Assembly (NCBI GenBank): GCA_963724705.1
Contig: CAVRVS010000004.1
Location: 806,001 to 870,000 of the forward strand
Reading direction: 5' to 3'
Origin: DASQPR01 sp963724705
GTDB taxonomy: Bacteria > Actinomycetota > Actinomycetes > Mycobacteriales > Micromonosporaceae
Length of the DNA: 64,000 bases
This document shows, in pieces, positions 17,574-26,393 of this stretch (positions are counted from its first letter, which is position 1; every line of letters starts with the position of its first letter). Under the pieces are notes generated by a model, which saw only the letters and a program-made list of their open reading frames with translations, did not search any database and was not told the origin of the DNA. Position numbers and translations under genes: made by a program.

Positions 17574-18395
17574 CTAGAGACGCTGTTCGCGCTCGCACCA
17601 CCAACTCGTACGGCCGCCGACCCTACTCCGAGCCATCGGTGCGCCGTCGCGCGGACACAACGCACCCGGCTTCCGGAACGGGACAAGCGACAGCGCGTGC
17701 ACTCCGCCGTTGCGGGTCGCGATGGCCACCGCCTGCCGGGTCGCTCTCAGCAACCGATCTACGTCGGCCGGCGCCAGGTCGTTGACGCGGCGCGCGGGAT
17801 GGACGCGGGCGCGCCACAGGATCTCGTCGGCCAGCAGATTGCCGATCCCGGCGATCGCCTCCTGGTCGAGGAGGCGCGCCTTGACCGGCGCTGTGCCGCG
17901 GGCGAGCGCGGAGCGAAACTGTGCTGGCGTGATCGAGGCGGCATCCGGACCAAGGGCCTCGAGCGGTGGCATCAGGCGAACGCGACCGAGGCGGCGTGGG
18001 TCGACGAGCATGAGAGTGCCGCCGTCGGCGAACGTGACCGAGAACCGCGACCAGCGGTAGTCGCCCGCCGCCCGCCCGCGCTCCCAGTAGTCGCCGCCGT
18101 CGATCTCCGTACCGTCCGCGTCAGCCACTACGATCTTGCCCGACATGCCCAGGTGGATGCCGAGCGTCGGGCCGTCCGCCCGGGATCGACCCGCGCCGGA
18201 CGTATCGCACCACATGGTCTTGCCCTGCCGGTGCACCGCAGTGAGCCGCCGTCCGACCAGCGCGTCACGTATCTCACCAGGGTGATGGGGTCGGCACACG
18301 TACGTATCGGAGTCGTCCACGGCGACGATGCGCCGCTGCAGTCCGGCTCGTTCGATGACCGCCCGTGCCGACTCGACCTCGGGCAACTCAGGCAT
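17574..18395 (-). CDS. Fpg/Nei-family DNA glycosylase with degenerate zinc finger
   Basis: 273 residues with MPELPEVE (Pro2 nucleophile, Glu3), QGKTMWCD (minor-groove Lys59), LVDPRRLGRVRL and GIGNLLADEILWRARVHP of the helix-two-turn-helix. The enzyme removes oxidised bases and cuts the abasic site. The C-terminal finger should be C-x2-C ... C-x2-C, but here C247 is followed by D250 and C267 by E270, so two of four zinc ligands are gone. It may be a zinc-less-finger member with different lesion preference. Converges with the catabolic operon; single gene. Confidence 0.88.
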   Translation of the reverse strand: MPELPEVESARAVIERAGLQRRIVAVDDSDTYVCRPHHPGEIRDALVGRRLTAVHRQGKTMWCDTSGAGRSRADGPTLGIHLGMSGKIVVADADGTEIDGGDYWERGRAAGDYRWSRFSVTFADGGTLMLVDPRRLGRVRLMPPLEALGPDAASITPAQFRSALARGTAPVKARLLDQEAIAGIGNLLADEILWRARVHPARRVNDLAPADVDRLLRATRQAVAIATRNGGVHALSLVPFRKPGALCPRDGAPMARSRVGGRTSWWCEREQRL

Positions 18396-18694
18396 CGAAC
18401 GACCCGTGGCACCGTCGGGACAAAAGTGTCATTCCAGTATCCTCTTCGCACCGTCGCGGTCACTCTCCACGGCCACACGTGGATCCGCGCCGACCACAAC
18501 GGACTGTATAACTGTGGCCGGGTGCCACCGCGCACACCTACCAGCGGCGATTTGCGGGGCAGTAGGATCGCATCACAACGAGAAATCCCGGCGCACACGG
18601 TCGATCGCCATTGCGATGTCGGCCGACCGCGCCGGTCATAGGTCTGGTGGAGGTCCACGTCCATGGTTCACATTCGGACCGGTCACGGCATCGG
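18396..18694. other. Divergent intergenic region (Fpg-like / molybdenum hydroxylase)
   Basis: 299 bp between divergent genes. I see no coding sequence I can support and no clear palindrome; it must hold the promoters of both flanking genes. A longer in-frame start for the hydroxylase FAD subunit at 18611 exists, but homology begins at 18695. Confidence 0.4.
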
Positions 18695-19567
18695 ATGAAG
18701 TTACCTCCATTCGACTATCGAGCTCCGGAATCCGTGCCGGAGACCGTTGAGCTGTTGGCCGAGTATGGCGACGACGCCAAGATCCTGGCCGGGGGCCAGA
18801 GCCTGCTGCCCATGCTTGCGTTGCGTCTGGCCCGACCCGCCGTTCTGATCGACATCAATCGGGTCCACCAGTTGGCGGGGATCAGCGTCAACGGTGGCCT
18901 GACGATCGGCGCGCTGACCCGGCATCGAGCCGTCGAACGTTCGGATGCTGTCGCGCACGCTGCCCCGATGCTGGCGGCCGCCATGCGCTACGTCGGCCAC
19001 GACGCCATCCGTACCCGTGGCACGCTGGGCGGCAGCGTGGCCCACGCGGACCCGGCGGCCGAAGCACCGATGGTCATCCGTGTCCTGGATGCATCGGTGG
19101 TGGCGACGAGCGTGCGCGGTCGCCGCACCATCGAGGCCGACTCACTCTTCCAGGGCTTTCTGACGACAAGCCTCGAGCCGGACGAGTTGCTCACCGAAAT
19201 TCACGTCCCGACCGCCGGCGCACGAAGCGGCTGGTCGATCAACGAGTTCAGCCGCCGGAGTGGCGACTTTGCCTTGGTCGGAGCGGCGATTGTGCTGCGG
19301 CTTGACGACGCCGGGACGATCGCCGGTGCGCGGATCGGATTGTCGGGCGTCGCCGGCGAACCGGTGCGAGCGACCTCAGCCGAGGCTGCGCTGTTGGGGG
19401 CCGCGCCGAGCGACGCGGCCTTCGCCGAGGCTGGCCGCGCTGCCGCCGACGCGGTCAACCCCACATCAGACCTGCACGGTACGGCGGCCTACCGCAAGCA
19501 CCTCGTGAGCGTGCTGGTACGGCGGGGGCTGCGGGAAGCGCTAGTCCGAGCGGAGGGAGATCGATGA
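18695..19567 (+). CDS. Molybdenum hydroxylase FAD-binding subunit (CoxM/XdhB type)
   Basis: 290 residues starting MKLPPFDYRAPESVPE, typical for the medium subunit. AGGQSLLPMLALRLARPAVLIDI and GTLGGSVAHADPAAE bind FAD. It passes electrons from the iron-sulfur subunit to the final acceptor. The start at 18695 fits homologues; an extension to 18611 would add 28 unlikely residues. Overlaps the 2Fe-2S subunit gene by 4 nt (ATGA). Confidence 0.92.
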   Translation: MKLPPFDYRAPESVPETVELLAEYGDDAKILAGGQSLLPMLALRLARPAVLIDINRVHQLAGISVNGGLTIGALTRHRAVERSDAVAHAAPMLAAAMRYVGHDAIRTRGTLGGSVAHADPAAEAPMVIRVLDASVVATSVRGRRTIEADSLFQGFLTTSLEPDELLTEIHVPTAGARSGWSINEFSRRSGDFALVGAAIVLRLDDAGTIAGARIGLSGVAGEPVRATSAEAALLGAAPSDAAFAEAGRAAADAVNPTSDLHGTAAYRKHLVSVLVRRGLREALVRAEGDR

Positions 19568-20058
19568 CAACGCGAGATGTGACGATTCGGGTCAACGGGG
19601 TGGAGCGTCACGCCACGACCGAGACTCGACGCACATTGGTCGACTTCCTGCGGGACGAACTCGGGTTGACCGGCACGCACGTGGGTTGCGAACACGGCAT
19701 TTGCGGCGCCTGCACGGTGTTGATCGACGGCGAGCCGGTGCGGTCGTGTCTCATGCTGGCCGTCCAGGCGGCCGGCGCCAGTGTCGAGACGATCGACGGC
19801 CTGGGCACGCCGGAGGAGCTGTCACCGCTGCAGCAGTCCTTCCGGGAAAGCCACGGATTCCAGTGTGGTTTCTGCACACCCGGGTTCGTGATGACCTCTC
19901 TGGCCCTGCTTCGCGAGAATCCGGATCCGACCGAGGACGAGATCCGGCACACGCTGTCGGGCAACATCTGCCGCTGTACCGGCTATCAGTCGATCGTCGA
20001 CGGAGTGAAGCGTGCGGCCCGGGCCGGTCTCGGTTCGAACGCCGAGGTCGTCCGATGA
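19564..20058 (+). CDS. Molybdenum hydroxylase 2Fe-2S subunit (CoxS/XdhC type)
   Basis: 164 residues. The plant-type ferredoxin cluster ligands are in GCEHGICGACTVLIDG with the fourth Cys in VRSCLM. The second, hydroxylase-type cluster is bound by FQCGFCTPGFV and ICRCTGYQSI. It carries electrons from the molybdenum site to FAD. Coupled to both neighbours by 4-nt overlaps, giving the gene order M-S-L. Confidence 0.95.
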   Translation: MTTRDVTIRVNGVERHATTETRRTLVDFLRDELGLTGTHVGCEHGICGACTVLIDGEPVRSCLMLAVQAAGASVETIDGLGTPEELSPLQQSFRESHGFQCGFCTPGFVMTSLALLRENPDPTEDEIRHTLSGNICRCTGYQSIVDGVKRAARAGLGSNAEVVR

Positions 20059-22394
20059 CGGCGTCGGCCACTGTCGGTAGCACCCGTACGGTGGGCAGCT
20101 CGACGCTTCGCGTCGAAGATCTGCGGATCCTCACCGGCCGCGGCCGATACGTCGATGACGTGACGCTCCCCGGAATGCTGCACGCAGCGTTCGTTCGCAG
20201 TCCGCTTCCGCACGCGCGCATCGTGAGCATCGACGTGTCGGCCGCCCTCGCGCTGGACGGCGTCGCGGCCGTGTACACCGGTGCGGACATGGCGGCGAAC
20301 ACGACCGGCGTCGCGCCGCTCGTCGCGCCGGAGGGCTACCGGTTCGAACCGATCCTGGCGCTCGCGGTGGACAAGGCGCGGTTCGTCGGTGATCCGGTGG
20401 CCATCGTGGTGGCCGACAGCCGGTACGTCGCGGAGGACGCCTGCGAGCTGATCGACGTCGAGTACGAGCCGTTGGACGCGATCGCCACATTTGAGCAGGC
20501 GTTGGATCCGGCCGGCCCGAAAATCTTCGAATCGCTCGACAGCAACGTGCTGTTCGAGATGGACAGCAGCTATGGCGACGTCGACGCCGCCTTCGCACGC
20601 GCCGACGCCGTCGTACGGCAGACATTCGCCCAGCACCGGGTGGCCCAGATGCCGATGGAGGGACGCGGGGGCGTCGGTGACTTCAATCCGCAGACGGGCG
20701 ACTTCGTCTACCACACCGGCACCCAGTCACCGCACACCGTGAAGGCGTACATCGCTGAAGCCCTCGGCATTCCATTGCGGCAGACCCGCACCGTCAACGG
20801 TGACATCGGCGGCGCGTTCGGCCTCAAGATCGCGTGTCACCGTGAGGACATCGCTGTGTGCGCCGCGGCCTACTGGCTCGGACGTCCGGTGAAATGGATC
20901 GAGGACCGCAACGAACATCTGCAATCGTCCGGCCAGGCGCGCGAAGAGCGGATGGAACTCGAAGCCGCCGTCACGAGCGATGGCACGATTCTGGCGATGC
21001 GCGGCGAACTCGTACTCGATCAGGGCGCCTACCCGGCCGTGCCGTTCGTCGGTGGCGGCATCGTCGGCATGGTGGCCGCGATGATGCCCGGACCGTACGC
21101 GTTGCAGGGCTTTGCCATGAAGTCGACGGTCGTGGCGAGCAACAAGTGCACGTACAGCGCGTATCGCGCGCCGTGGGCGGTCGAGACCTGGGCCCGGGAA
21201 CGCATGATCGATGTCATTGCCCGGCAACTGGGGTTGGATCCGGGTGACGTACGGCTGCGGAACTTCGCCCCCAACGATGGCAGCGCGTCGATGCTGAGCG
21301 GTCGCACCCTGCTCGACAACTCTTGCGCTCAATCGTTGGAGCGCGCGCTGGAGTTAGCCGACTATCCACGGCTGCGCCGCGAACAGGCGGCCGCCCGCGA
21401 GGCGGGCAAGTGCGTCGGCATCGGCTTCGCGACGTTCCTGGAGGCCGCCCCGGGACCGGTCAACGGCGCCGGCGGGGACGAGCGCTCGGTGGCCCGGATC
21501 GAGCCGGACGGAACGCTGTCGATCTTCACGAGCCAGGCGCCGCACGGGCAGGGACACGAGACGACGCTCGCTCAGATCGCGTCGGACGAGATGGGCATCG
21601 CCCTCCGCGACGTACACATCTATCACGGCGACACCGCCGTCAGCCCGTACGCGATGTTCGGTACGGGTGGCAGCCGGGCCGCCACCATGGCCAGCGGATC
21701 GGTGCTGCACTCGACGCGGCAGGTCAAGGAGAAGGTGCTCGCGATCGCCGGCGAGATGCTGGAGGTAGGCCCGCAGGACCTGCGCATCGACGAGGGTTAC
21801 GTATATCCGGCTGGCGTGCCCTCGATCCGCGTCAGCGTGGCCGACGTGGCGGACCGGGCGTACCGGTCGCCCGAGGATCTGCCCAGCGAGATCGAAACGT
21901 CGCTCGAGGCCGAAGCGAGCTACGACGGCGGCATCGGTAGCTGGTCCGACGGCACCCATCTCTGCCACGTCGAGATCGATCTGGAGACCGGGCAGGTGCG
22001 GTTCCTGCGGTACCTCGTAGTCGAGGACTGCGGCCGCATGATCAACCCGGCCATCGTCGAGGGACAGATCCGAGGCGGTGTAGCGCAGGGGATCGGCGAA
22101 GTCCTCTACGAGTGGTCCGCGTACGACGAGGACGCCAACTACCTGGCCGGTACGTTCATGGACTACCTGTTGCCAACGGCCTCCGAAATACCCACGATCG
22201 AGATCGAGCATCTGGCGAACGAGCCCAACGAGGAGGTCTTCTACCGCGGCGTGGGCGAAGGTGGACTTCTCATCGCCCCGGCCGCGATCACCAACGCGAT
22301 CGAGGATGCGCTGTCACCGTACGGTGCGACGGTCACCGAGCAGTACCTGCCACCAGCCAAGATCCTGGAGCTGGCGAAGATCATCTCCTCGTGA
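20055..22394 (+). CDS. Molybdenum hydroxylase large subunit (xanthine dehydrogenase/CoxL superfamily)
   Basis: 779 residues beginning near VEDLRILTGRGRYVDD. GDIGGAFGLKIACHREDI, SQAPHGQGHETTLAQI and YRGVGEGGLLIAPAAITNAIED are molybdopterin-cytosine-dinucleotide-binding regions; GVGEGG contains the catalytic Glu. The active-site loop reads YSAYRAPWAVE rather than the AYRCSFR of form I CO dehydrogenase, so CO oxidation is not supported. Substrate could be a purine, aldehyde or N-heterocycle. The longer frame from 19686 is a shadow of the 2Fe-2S gene. No cofactor-insertion genes follow. Confidence 0.9.
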   Translation: MTASATVGSTRTVGSSTLRVEDLRILTGRGRYVDDVTLPGMLHAAFVRSPLPHARIVSIDVSAALALDGVAAVYTGADMAANTTGVAPLVAPEGYRFEPILALAVDKARFVGDPVAIVVADSRYVAEDACELIDVEYEPLDAIATFEQALDPAGPKIFESLDSNVLFEMDSSYGDVDAAFARADAVVRQTFAQHRVAQMPMEGRGGVGDFNPQTGDFVYHTGTQSPHTVKAYIAEALGIPLRQTRTVNGDIGGAFGLKIACHREDIAVCAAAYWLGRPVKWIEDRNEHLQSSGQAREERMELEAAVTSDGTILAMRGELVLDQGAYPAVPFVGGGIVGMVAAMMPGPYALQGFAMKSTVVASNKCTYSAYRAPWAVETWARERMIDVIARQLGLDPGDVRLRNFAPNDGSASMLSGRTLLDNSCAQSLERALELADYPRLRREQAAAREAGKCVGIGFATFLEAAPGPVNGAGGDERSVARIEPDGTLSIFTSQAPHGQGHETTLAQIASDEMGIALRDVHIYHGDTAVSPYAMFGTGGSRAATMASGSVLHSTRQVKEKVLAIAGEMLEVGPQDLRIDEGYVYPAGVPSIRVSVADVADRAYRSPEDLPSEIETSLEAEASYDGGIGSWSDGTHLCHVEIDLETGQVRFLRYLVVEDCGRMINPAIVEGQIRGGVAQGIGEVLYEWSAYDEDANYLAGTFMDYLLPTASEIPTIEIEHLANEPNEEVFYRGVGEGGLLIAPAAITNAIEDALSPYGATVTEQYLPPAKILELAKIISS

Positions 22395-22583
22395 CCCGTC
22401 ACGGATCTGTTCTGAGCGCTGACGGTCCTGTCGTGATTCGGTCGCCTGTACTGATCGCTCGCCAAGTCGGATGATGTCGTCTGAAATCACTGCAAACCGA
22501 CCAAGCCGCGTGTAGAATGATCAACAACGGATCTCTCGGCCGGATCGTGGGACCGCGCAAGTCGGAGGGCGGGTGCGAGCCAC

Positions 22584-23213
22584 ATGAGCGAATACCTCGG
22601 TACCCAGGAAAGCGATCGTATGTCCACAGGTGGCGGCGCCCAGACGATGGCCGACCGGACCTCACCGATGGAGGTTCTCGGCCGCAAGAGCTGGATGTGG
22701 GCGACCGGGCTCGGCCTGTTGGCGATCGCGATCGGCGTGATCGTGTTGGTCTGGCCGGACCGTACGTTGCGCGTCGTCGGGATCCTGTTCGGCATCTATT
22801 TGCTGGTCAGTGGAGTCCTGGAGATTGTCGTGGCGTTCGCACCGCAAGAGCGGACGGGCCTGCGCGTCCTGGCCGTAATAACCGGCGCTCTGTCTATCTT
22901 GCTGGGCCTGCTGTGCTTCCGCGGCGCATTCGAGTCGATCCTGCTCCTCGCACTGTGGATCGGCTTCGGTTGGCTCATCCGGGGCATCACGCGAGCCGTC
23001 GCGGCGGGGTCCGCCCCGTACGCGCCGTATCGAGGCTGGCAGATCTTCGGTGGCATCCTGCTCGCGATCGCCGGAGTCGTGGTGATCGTGTCTCCGGTCG
23101 AATCTCTCCTGACGCTGGCCATCCTCGTCGGCATCTGGCTGATCGTGCTGGGCGTCTGGCAGATCATCGAGGCTTTCACCATGCGTCGCGCGATCCACCG
23201 GATGGCCACCTGA
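22584..23213 (+). CDS. HdeD/DUF308-family membrane protein
   Basis: 209 residues with six hydrophobic segments in three hairpins, beginning SWMWATGLGLLAIAIGVIVL and continuing VGILFGIYLLVSGVLEIV. The repeated G-x-L-L-I-x-G-x-x-x-L pattern is that of HdeD/DUF308 proteins, linked in enteric bacteria to acid tolerance; the function in Actinomycetota is not established. An N-terminal 35-residue tail is hydrophilic. The 189 bp upstream hold no gene I can support. Confidence 0.8.
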   Translation: MSEYLGTQESDRMSTGGGAQTMADRTSPMEVLGRKSWMWATGLGLLAIAIGVIVLVWPDRTLRVVGILFGIYLLVSGVLEIVVAFAPQERTGLRVLAVITGALSILLGLLCFRGAFESILLLALWIGFGWLIRGITRAVAAGSAPYAPYRGWQIFGGILLAIAGVVVIVSPVESLLTLAILVGIWLIVLGVWQIIEAFTMRRAIHRMAT

Positions 23214-23345
23214 CCCTGGGGATCATGTCGACACCGATGGGTTCGCGGCAGTCGTACCGCGCCCGGAACGAGTCATCCAGCACGAAACGCGGAACCGCCC
23301 GTCCCGCCTATCCGCCGGCACTCGACTAAACCTCGCCCGGGTGGC

Positions 23346-23545
23346 CGGGAGCGTTCTATCTGGACGTGTCGTTCGAGGAGACGGTACGGCGACACGCAAC
23401 GCGGGCGCTCGCCGGCGAAGTCACGCCCGAGCAGATGCGCGGCTGGTACGAGTCGCACGACGTCCTGGGAATCCCGGGCGAGCATGTCATCGCCGAGTCA
23501 TCAACGTTCGAGGAAACGGTGGCGTTTGTCCTCGACGCGTCGAGA
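23346..23545 (+). pseudogene. C-terminal remnant of a P-loop kinase-like gene
   Basis: This stretch translates to an ordered peptide (AFYLDVSFEETVRRHATRAL, then QMRGWYESHDVLG, then STFEETVAFVLDAS) matching the C-terminal part of small uridine-kinase/zeta-toxin-like AAA proteins common in Actinomycetota. The P-loop part is absent: an in-frame stop lies just upstream near 23330. It has no stop of its own before the PadR gene, with which it happens to be in frame. I read it as a decayed gene fragment. It could be mistaken for an N-terminal extension of PadR. Confidence 0.5.
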
Positions 23546-23561
23546 CTGCCGCTTCCTCTAT

Positions 23562-23577
23562 TACACTTTCCGATGTA
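23562..23577. promoter_or_regulatory. Putative PadR operator
   Basis: TACACTTTCCGATGTA has inverted arms TACA/TGTA with 8 bp between, the geometry of PadR-family sites. It lies 32 bp before the PadR start and overlaps a likely -10 region (TATTGT), fitting autorepression. GGAGG at 23594-23598 is the ribosome binding site. Confidence 0.45.
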
Positions 23578-23608
23578 TTGTTATTGGAGGTACGGAGGAG
23601 GCGAACGC

Positions 23609-23926
23609 ATGACAAGGGAATCGATTCGCGGATCGTCGGACCGCAGCATTCTGATCTTGACCAGCCTGGCCGAGGCACCGAGACACGGATACGCGCTGAT
23701 CAAGGACATCGAAGAATTTGCCGGAGTCAAGCTGGGCGCCGGGACGCTCTACAGTGCCCTGGCGACATTGGAGGCCGACGGACTGGTCAAGGCTCTGCCC
23801 GCCGAAGACCGGCGACGGCCCTACCAGATCACGCCCGACGGTCGGGAACTCCTGCGTGAGCGGCTGTCCGAGGCCGCCCGCATCGCGAGAGTGGGCTTGC
23901 GGCGTATAGCGGCGGCCACGGCATGA
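23609..23926 (+). CDS. PadR-family transcriptional regulator
   Basis: 105 residues from the ATG at 23609. The winged helix reads SILILTSLAEAPRHGYALIKDIE, KLGAGTLYSALATLEADGLV and RRPYQITPDGRELLRERL, which is the short PadR type without the C-terminal dimerisation domain. It overlaps the next gene by 4 nt, so regulator and membrane protein form an operon. Likely autoregulated through the adjacent palindrome. The upstream kinase-like remnant is in frame but does not belong to the protein. Confidence 0.88.
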   Translation: MTRESIRGSSDRSILILTSLAEAPRHGYALIKDIEEFAGVKLGAGTLYSALATLEADGLVKALPAEDRRRPYQITPDGRELLRERLSEAARIARVGLRRIAAATA

Positions 23927-24792
23927 CCGGCCGACTGGTGCGCTGGCCACTCGCGCTTTATCCCCGTTCATGGCGGAACCGGTACGGCGCCGAGGTCGCC
24001 GACCTGACGGACGAGCTCATCGCCACCGGCGAGACCACAGCGCTGCGGGCCGGGCTGAATCTGATCCTCGGCGCGGCGATCGAGCAACGCCGGGCCGCCG
24101 CCGCCTCGGCCGGCGCCGTCCTCGTTTCGGGCCTGCTGACCGCGATCGCTGCCGCCGGAATCGTACTGGGTGTGACCCGTTGGCAGCAGGTCACCGACAC
24201 AAAGCCGTACTTCGACAGCCATCCCATCGGAGTGCTGCTCCTCGTGGTGGTCGTCGTCTGGCTCATGCTGGAGGTCACCGGGATTCTCCAGGTGCCGCAG
24301 CGGCGGGAAGGAGCCATCCGGGCCGGTCGAGGCGGTTGGTGGGTCGCCGCTCTGGCGTGTCTTATCGCCGCGAATACGTGGCTCTACCTCGCTCCGTCGA
24401 TCGTCCCCGTCGCCACGATCCGGCACGGCGGCGTTGCCTTCGCCGTCGGAGCGGCGATCCTCGTGGCCGGGGTAATCCTGCGCGGCTGCGCCCTCGTCAC
24501 CCTCGGCCAGTACTTCACCGTCATCGTTCAGGTCAGCCCGGATCAACCCGTCGTGGCGGCCGGTCCGTACCGACTTGTGCGGCATCCTGGATATGCCGGT
24601 GGTTTGCTGGCGAGCATCGGGGTCGGCTTGATGTCCGGGAACTGGGTCGGATTGGCCGCGATGACATTGTTGCCTCTGATCGCGATCGTCTGGCGCATTC
24701 GCATCGAGGAGAGCGCGCTCATCGCGACCCTGGACAACCGATACCGTTCGTACGCCGCCGCGCGCAAGCGTCTCGTACCCCTGGTCTGGTGA
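23923..24792 (+). CDS. Membrane protein with isoprenylcysteine/phospholipid methyltransferase-like domain
   Basis: 289 residues. The N-terminus (LALYPRSWRNRYGAEVADL) is the short cytoplasmic motif often seen in proteins encoded next to PadR regulators. About five membrane segments follow. The C-terminal third has the methyltransferase signature YRLVRHPGYAGGLLASIGVG and RIRIEESAL, then RYRSYAA, as in ICMT/PEMT-like enzymes that methylate carboxyl or lipid groups using S-adenosylmethionine. Substrate unknown. It is coupled to the PadR gene by an ATGA overlap. Confidence 0.75.
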   Translation: MTGRLVRWPLALYPRSWRNRYGAEVADLTDELIATGETTALRAGLNLILGAAIEQRRAAAASAGAVLVSGLLTAIAAAGIVLGVTRWQQVTDTKPYFDSHPIGVLLLVVVVVWLMLEVTGILQVPQRREGAIRAGRGGWWVAALACLIAANTWLYLAPSIVPVATIRHGGVAFAVGAAILVAGVILRGCALVTLGQYFTVIVQVSPDQPVVAAGPYRLVRHPGYAGGLLASIGVGLMSGNWVGLAAMTLLPLIAIVWRIRIEESALIATLDNRYRSYAAARKRLVPLVW

Positions 24793-24796
24793 TCCT

Positions 24797-24820
24797 GGCG
24801 TCCACTAGTTGCCGGACGCC
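24797..24820. terminator. Hairpin between converging genes
   Basis: GGCGTCC and GGACGCC form a 7-bp stem with a 10-nt loop. It lies just after the methyltransferase-like gene and covers the stop of the converging gene. No T-run is present. A two-way terminator is plausible. Confidence 0.35.
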
Positions 24821-25665
24821 GTCACCGATCGTGCCGCCGCCGCGATATCGGACGGCTTCGAGGTGAGTCCCCAACGGGAGTCGGTTGCGATCGCGATCAG
24901 CCGATTCGTGTCGAGAATCGGGTTCTGCCGGGTGGCGGCGCGATCGTGGCCCTGCGGCCCGTTGTACGCCTCGGCTATCACGTACGTCCCGTCCGGCCGT
25001 TTGACCTCTACGCGGAGATCCTTGAGGGAGCATTTCTTGTCGGTGCAGGTGGACCCGTACGGCCCCATCAGCATGATCCGCGCTTCGTCGCCGCCGGCAA
25101 GATGGCGCGTCGTGCAGGTGAGCCCGGGCTCGTCGGCCGGGCAGTCCATGCCCACGGTGTTGTATTGCGCGGGCTGGTTGGAGACGCTTGCGAAGACCGT
25201 CGCGGCGCCATGCCCGTCGTTGTAGAGGAACGTGCCGTACGCGTTGCCGTCGGAGGCTCCGAAGTCGACCTCGGTGACATGCTTCGGATGAACGAGTGAG
25301 GTCAAGAGCACGACGACCCGCTGCCCGGTCATGGCAACCGACGTGTTCGTCGGGGCCTTCGTCGTTGCCTTGGTGGCGGTCGGCGTTGTCGGCGCACTAG
25401 GCGGCGCGCTCGACACTCCATCGCCGGCGGCCGGGCTCGTTGCACTCGGGCCGCCGTCCGGCCGGTTGTACCCGGCGGTGAAGACGCCCAGCACGACGAC
25501 TCCGGCGAGTGCAGCCGCGCCAGCGGCGGCGAAGCCGTAACGCTGACGGCTGAGTCGTCGGGCGCCGGCCACAGCCGCGTCCGAGACGATCGACCCGAGC
25601 GCCGGCGCATCGCTATCGGCGAGCTCACGCGCCAGTTGCTCACGGATCTGGGTATCAATGCCCAT
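24805..25665 (-). CDS. Membrane protein, probable partner (anti-sigma-like) of SigE-family sigma factor
   Basis: 286 residues: cytoplasmic region of about 45, one membrane helix (FAAAGAAALAGVVVLGVFTAG), a Pro/Thr/Ala-rich linker, then an extracellular domain of about 180 residues with two or more Cys pairs (DCPADEPGLTC, STCTDKKC). The plan is that of membrane anti-sigma or sensor proteins, but no zinc-binding anti-sigma motif is seen. Encoded 27 bp after the sigma gene on the same strand, so functional linkage is likely; direct sigma binding is inference. Confidence 0.65.
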   Translation of the reverse strand: MGIDTQIREQLARELADSDAPALGSIVSDAAVAGARRLSRQRYGFAAAGAAALAGVVVLGVFTAGYNRPDGGPSATSPAAGDGVSSAPPSAPTTPTATKATTKAPTNTSVAMTGQRVVVLLTSLVHPKHVTEVDFGASDGNAYGTFLYNDGHGAATVFASVSNQPAQYNTVGMDCPADEPGLTCTTRHLAGGDEARIMLMGPYGSTCTDKKCSLKDLRVEVKRPDGTYVIAEAYNGPQGHDRAATRQNPILDTNRLIAIATDSRWGLTSKPSDIAAAARSVTASGN

Positions 25666-25692
25666 GTCGTTCCTTCCTGCACGCTACTTGCA

Positions 25693-26187
25693 TCAGATAT
25701 GGGTGATCGGTAACTCGGCGTCGAGCACGGCTCGTACGTCGGCCAGGCCGCGCGCGGTCAGACTCTTCACCGCGCCGGTCGTGAGCTGCATGATCTCGGC
25801 AACCCGCTCGACGCTGTGGTCGTCCCAATAGCGCAGGATGATCACCGCACGTCGCTTCGGCGGTATCGTCGCGAGCGCCTGTAAAAGGGTCAGCCGTAGG
25901 TCCGGATCGCTCGACACGGCCGGCGCCTCAGGGACATCCGCCACCGGCCGTTCGCTCGACCGCCGGAGTCTCCGTTCACTGAGCAGTTCGCGGAGCAGGA
26001 CCCGGCGCGCGTACGCGTCCACGTTGTCCCGTGACCGGATGCGACGCCAGGCCACGTACACCTTGGTCAGGGTCTGTTGGGTCAGATCTTGTGCCTGATG
26101 CCAATCTCCGCACATGAGAAAGGCGATTTCCCGGAGGCGCCCGGCCCGCGCCGCTGCGAACTCGGTGAACTCGTCATTGACCGTCAC
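25693..26187 (-). CDS. SigE-family ECF RNA polymerase sigma factor
   Basis: About 164 residues from a GTG at 26187 (VTVNDEFTEFAAARAGRLRE). Region 2: LREIAFLMCGDWHQAQDLTQQTLTKVYVAWRRI is the usual SigE-family start. Region 4: RYWDDHSVERVAEIMQLTTGAVKSLTARGL. The length of about 165-175 residues fits the family, so the longer frame to 26367 is not used. It forms an operon with the membrane partner gene downstream. Confidence 0.88.
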   Translation of the reverse strand: MTVNDEFTEFAAARAGRLREIAFLMCGDWHQAQDLTQQTLTKVYVAWRRIRSRDNVDAYARRVLLRELLSERRLRRSSERPVADVPEAPAVSSDPDLRLTLLQALATIPPKRRAVIILRYWDDHSVERVAEIMQLTTGAVKSLTARGLADVRAVLDAELPITHI

Positions 26188-26337
26188 GCAGTGCCGCCCC
26201 TCGCTCGCCCAAACGCCTGTCCCACCGATAGAGACGTGGTGACGACCCGAATTGGATGCGCGCCGTTGTGATGTCGATCGCCTCAGTGCGGTTCGTCGCT
26301 GGTGGGGGGCCAGGCTCGTTGCTGACCCAGGGACGCG

Positions 26338-26373
26338 CGTGGGGTGCAACGGCACGCGCTGTTGCACCCCACG
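26338..26373. terminator. Strong perfect hairpin (13-bp arms)
   Basis: CGTGGGGTGCAAC and GTTGCACCCCACG are exact inverted repeats with a 10-nt loop. The hairpin starts 21 bp beyond the end of the YCII gene in its direction of transcription, so it most likely terminates that gene and insulates the sigma gene. No T-tract, as is common for actinobacterial hairpins. Confidence 0.7.
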
Positions 26374-26393
26374 AACGAATACTTCGGAATTGC

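Noticed and set aside
20055..22394. Aerobic CO dehydrogenase (form I)
   Set aside because: The active-site loop lacks AYRCSFR and accessory cox genes are absent.
23366..23608. N-terminal extension of the PadR regulator
   Set aside because: The extension resembles a kinase C-terminus, while PadR has a good ribosome site and operator just before 23609.
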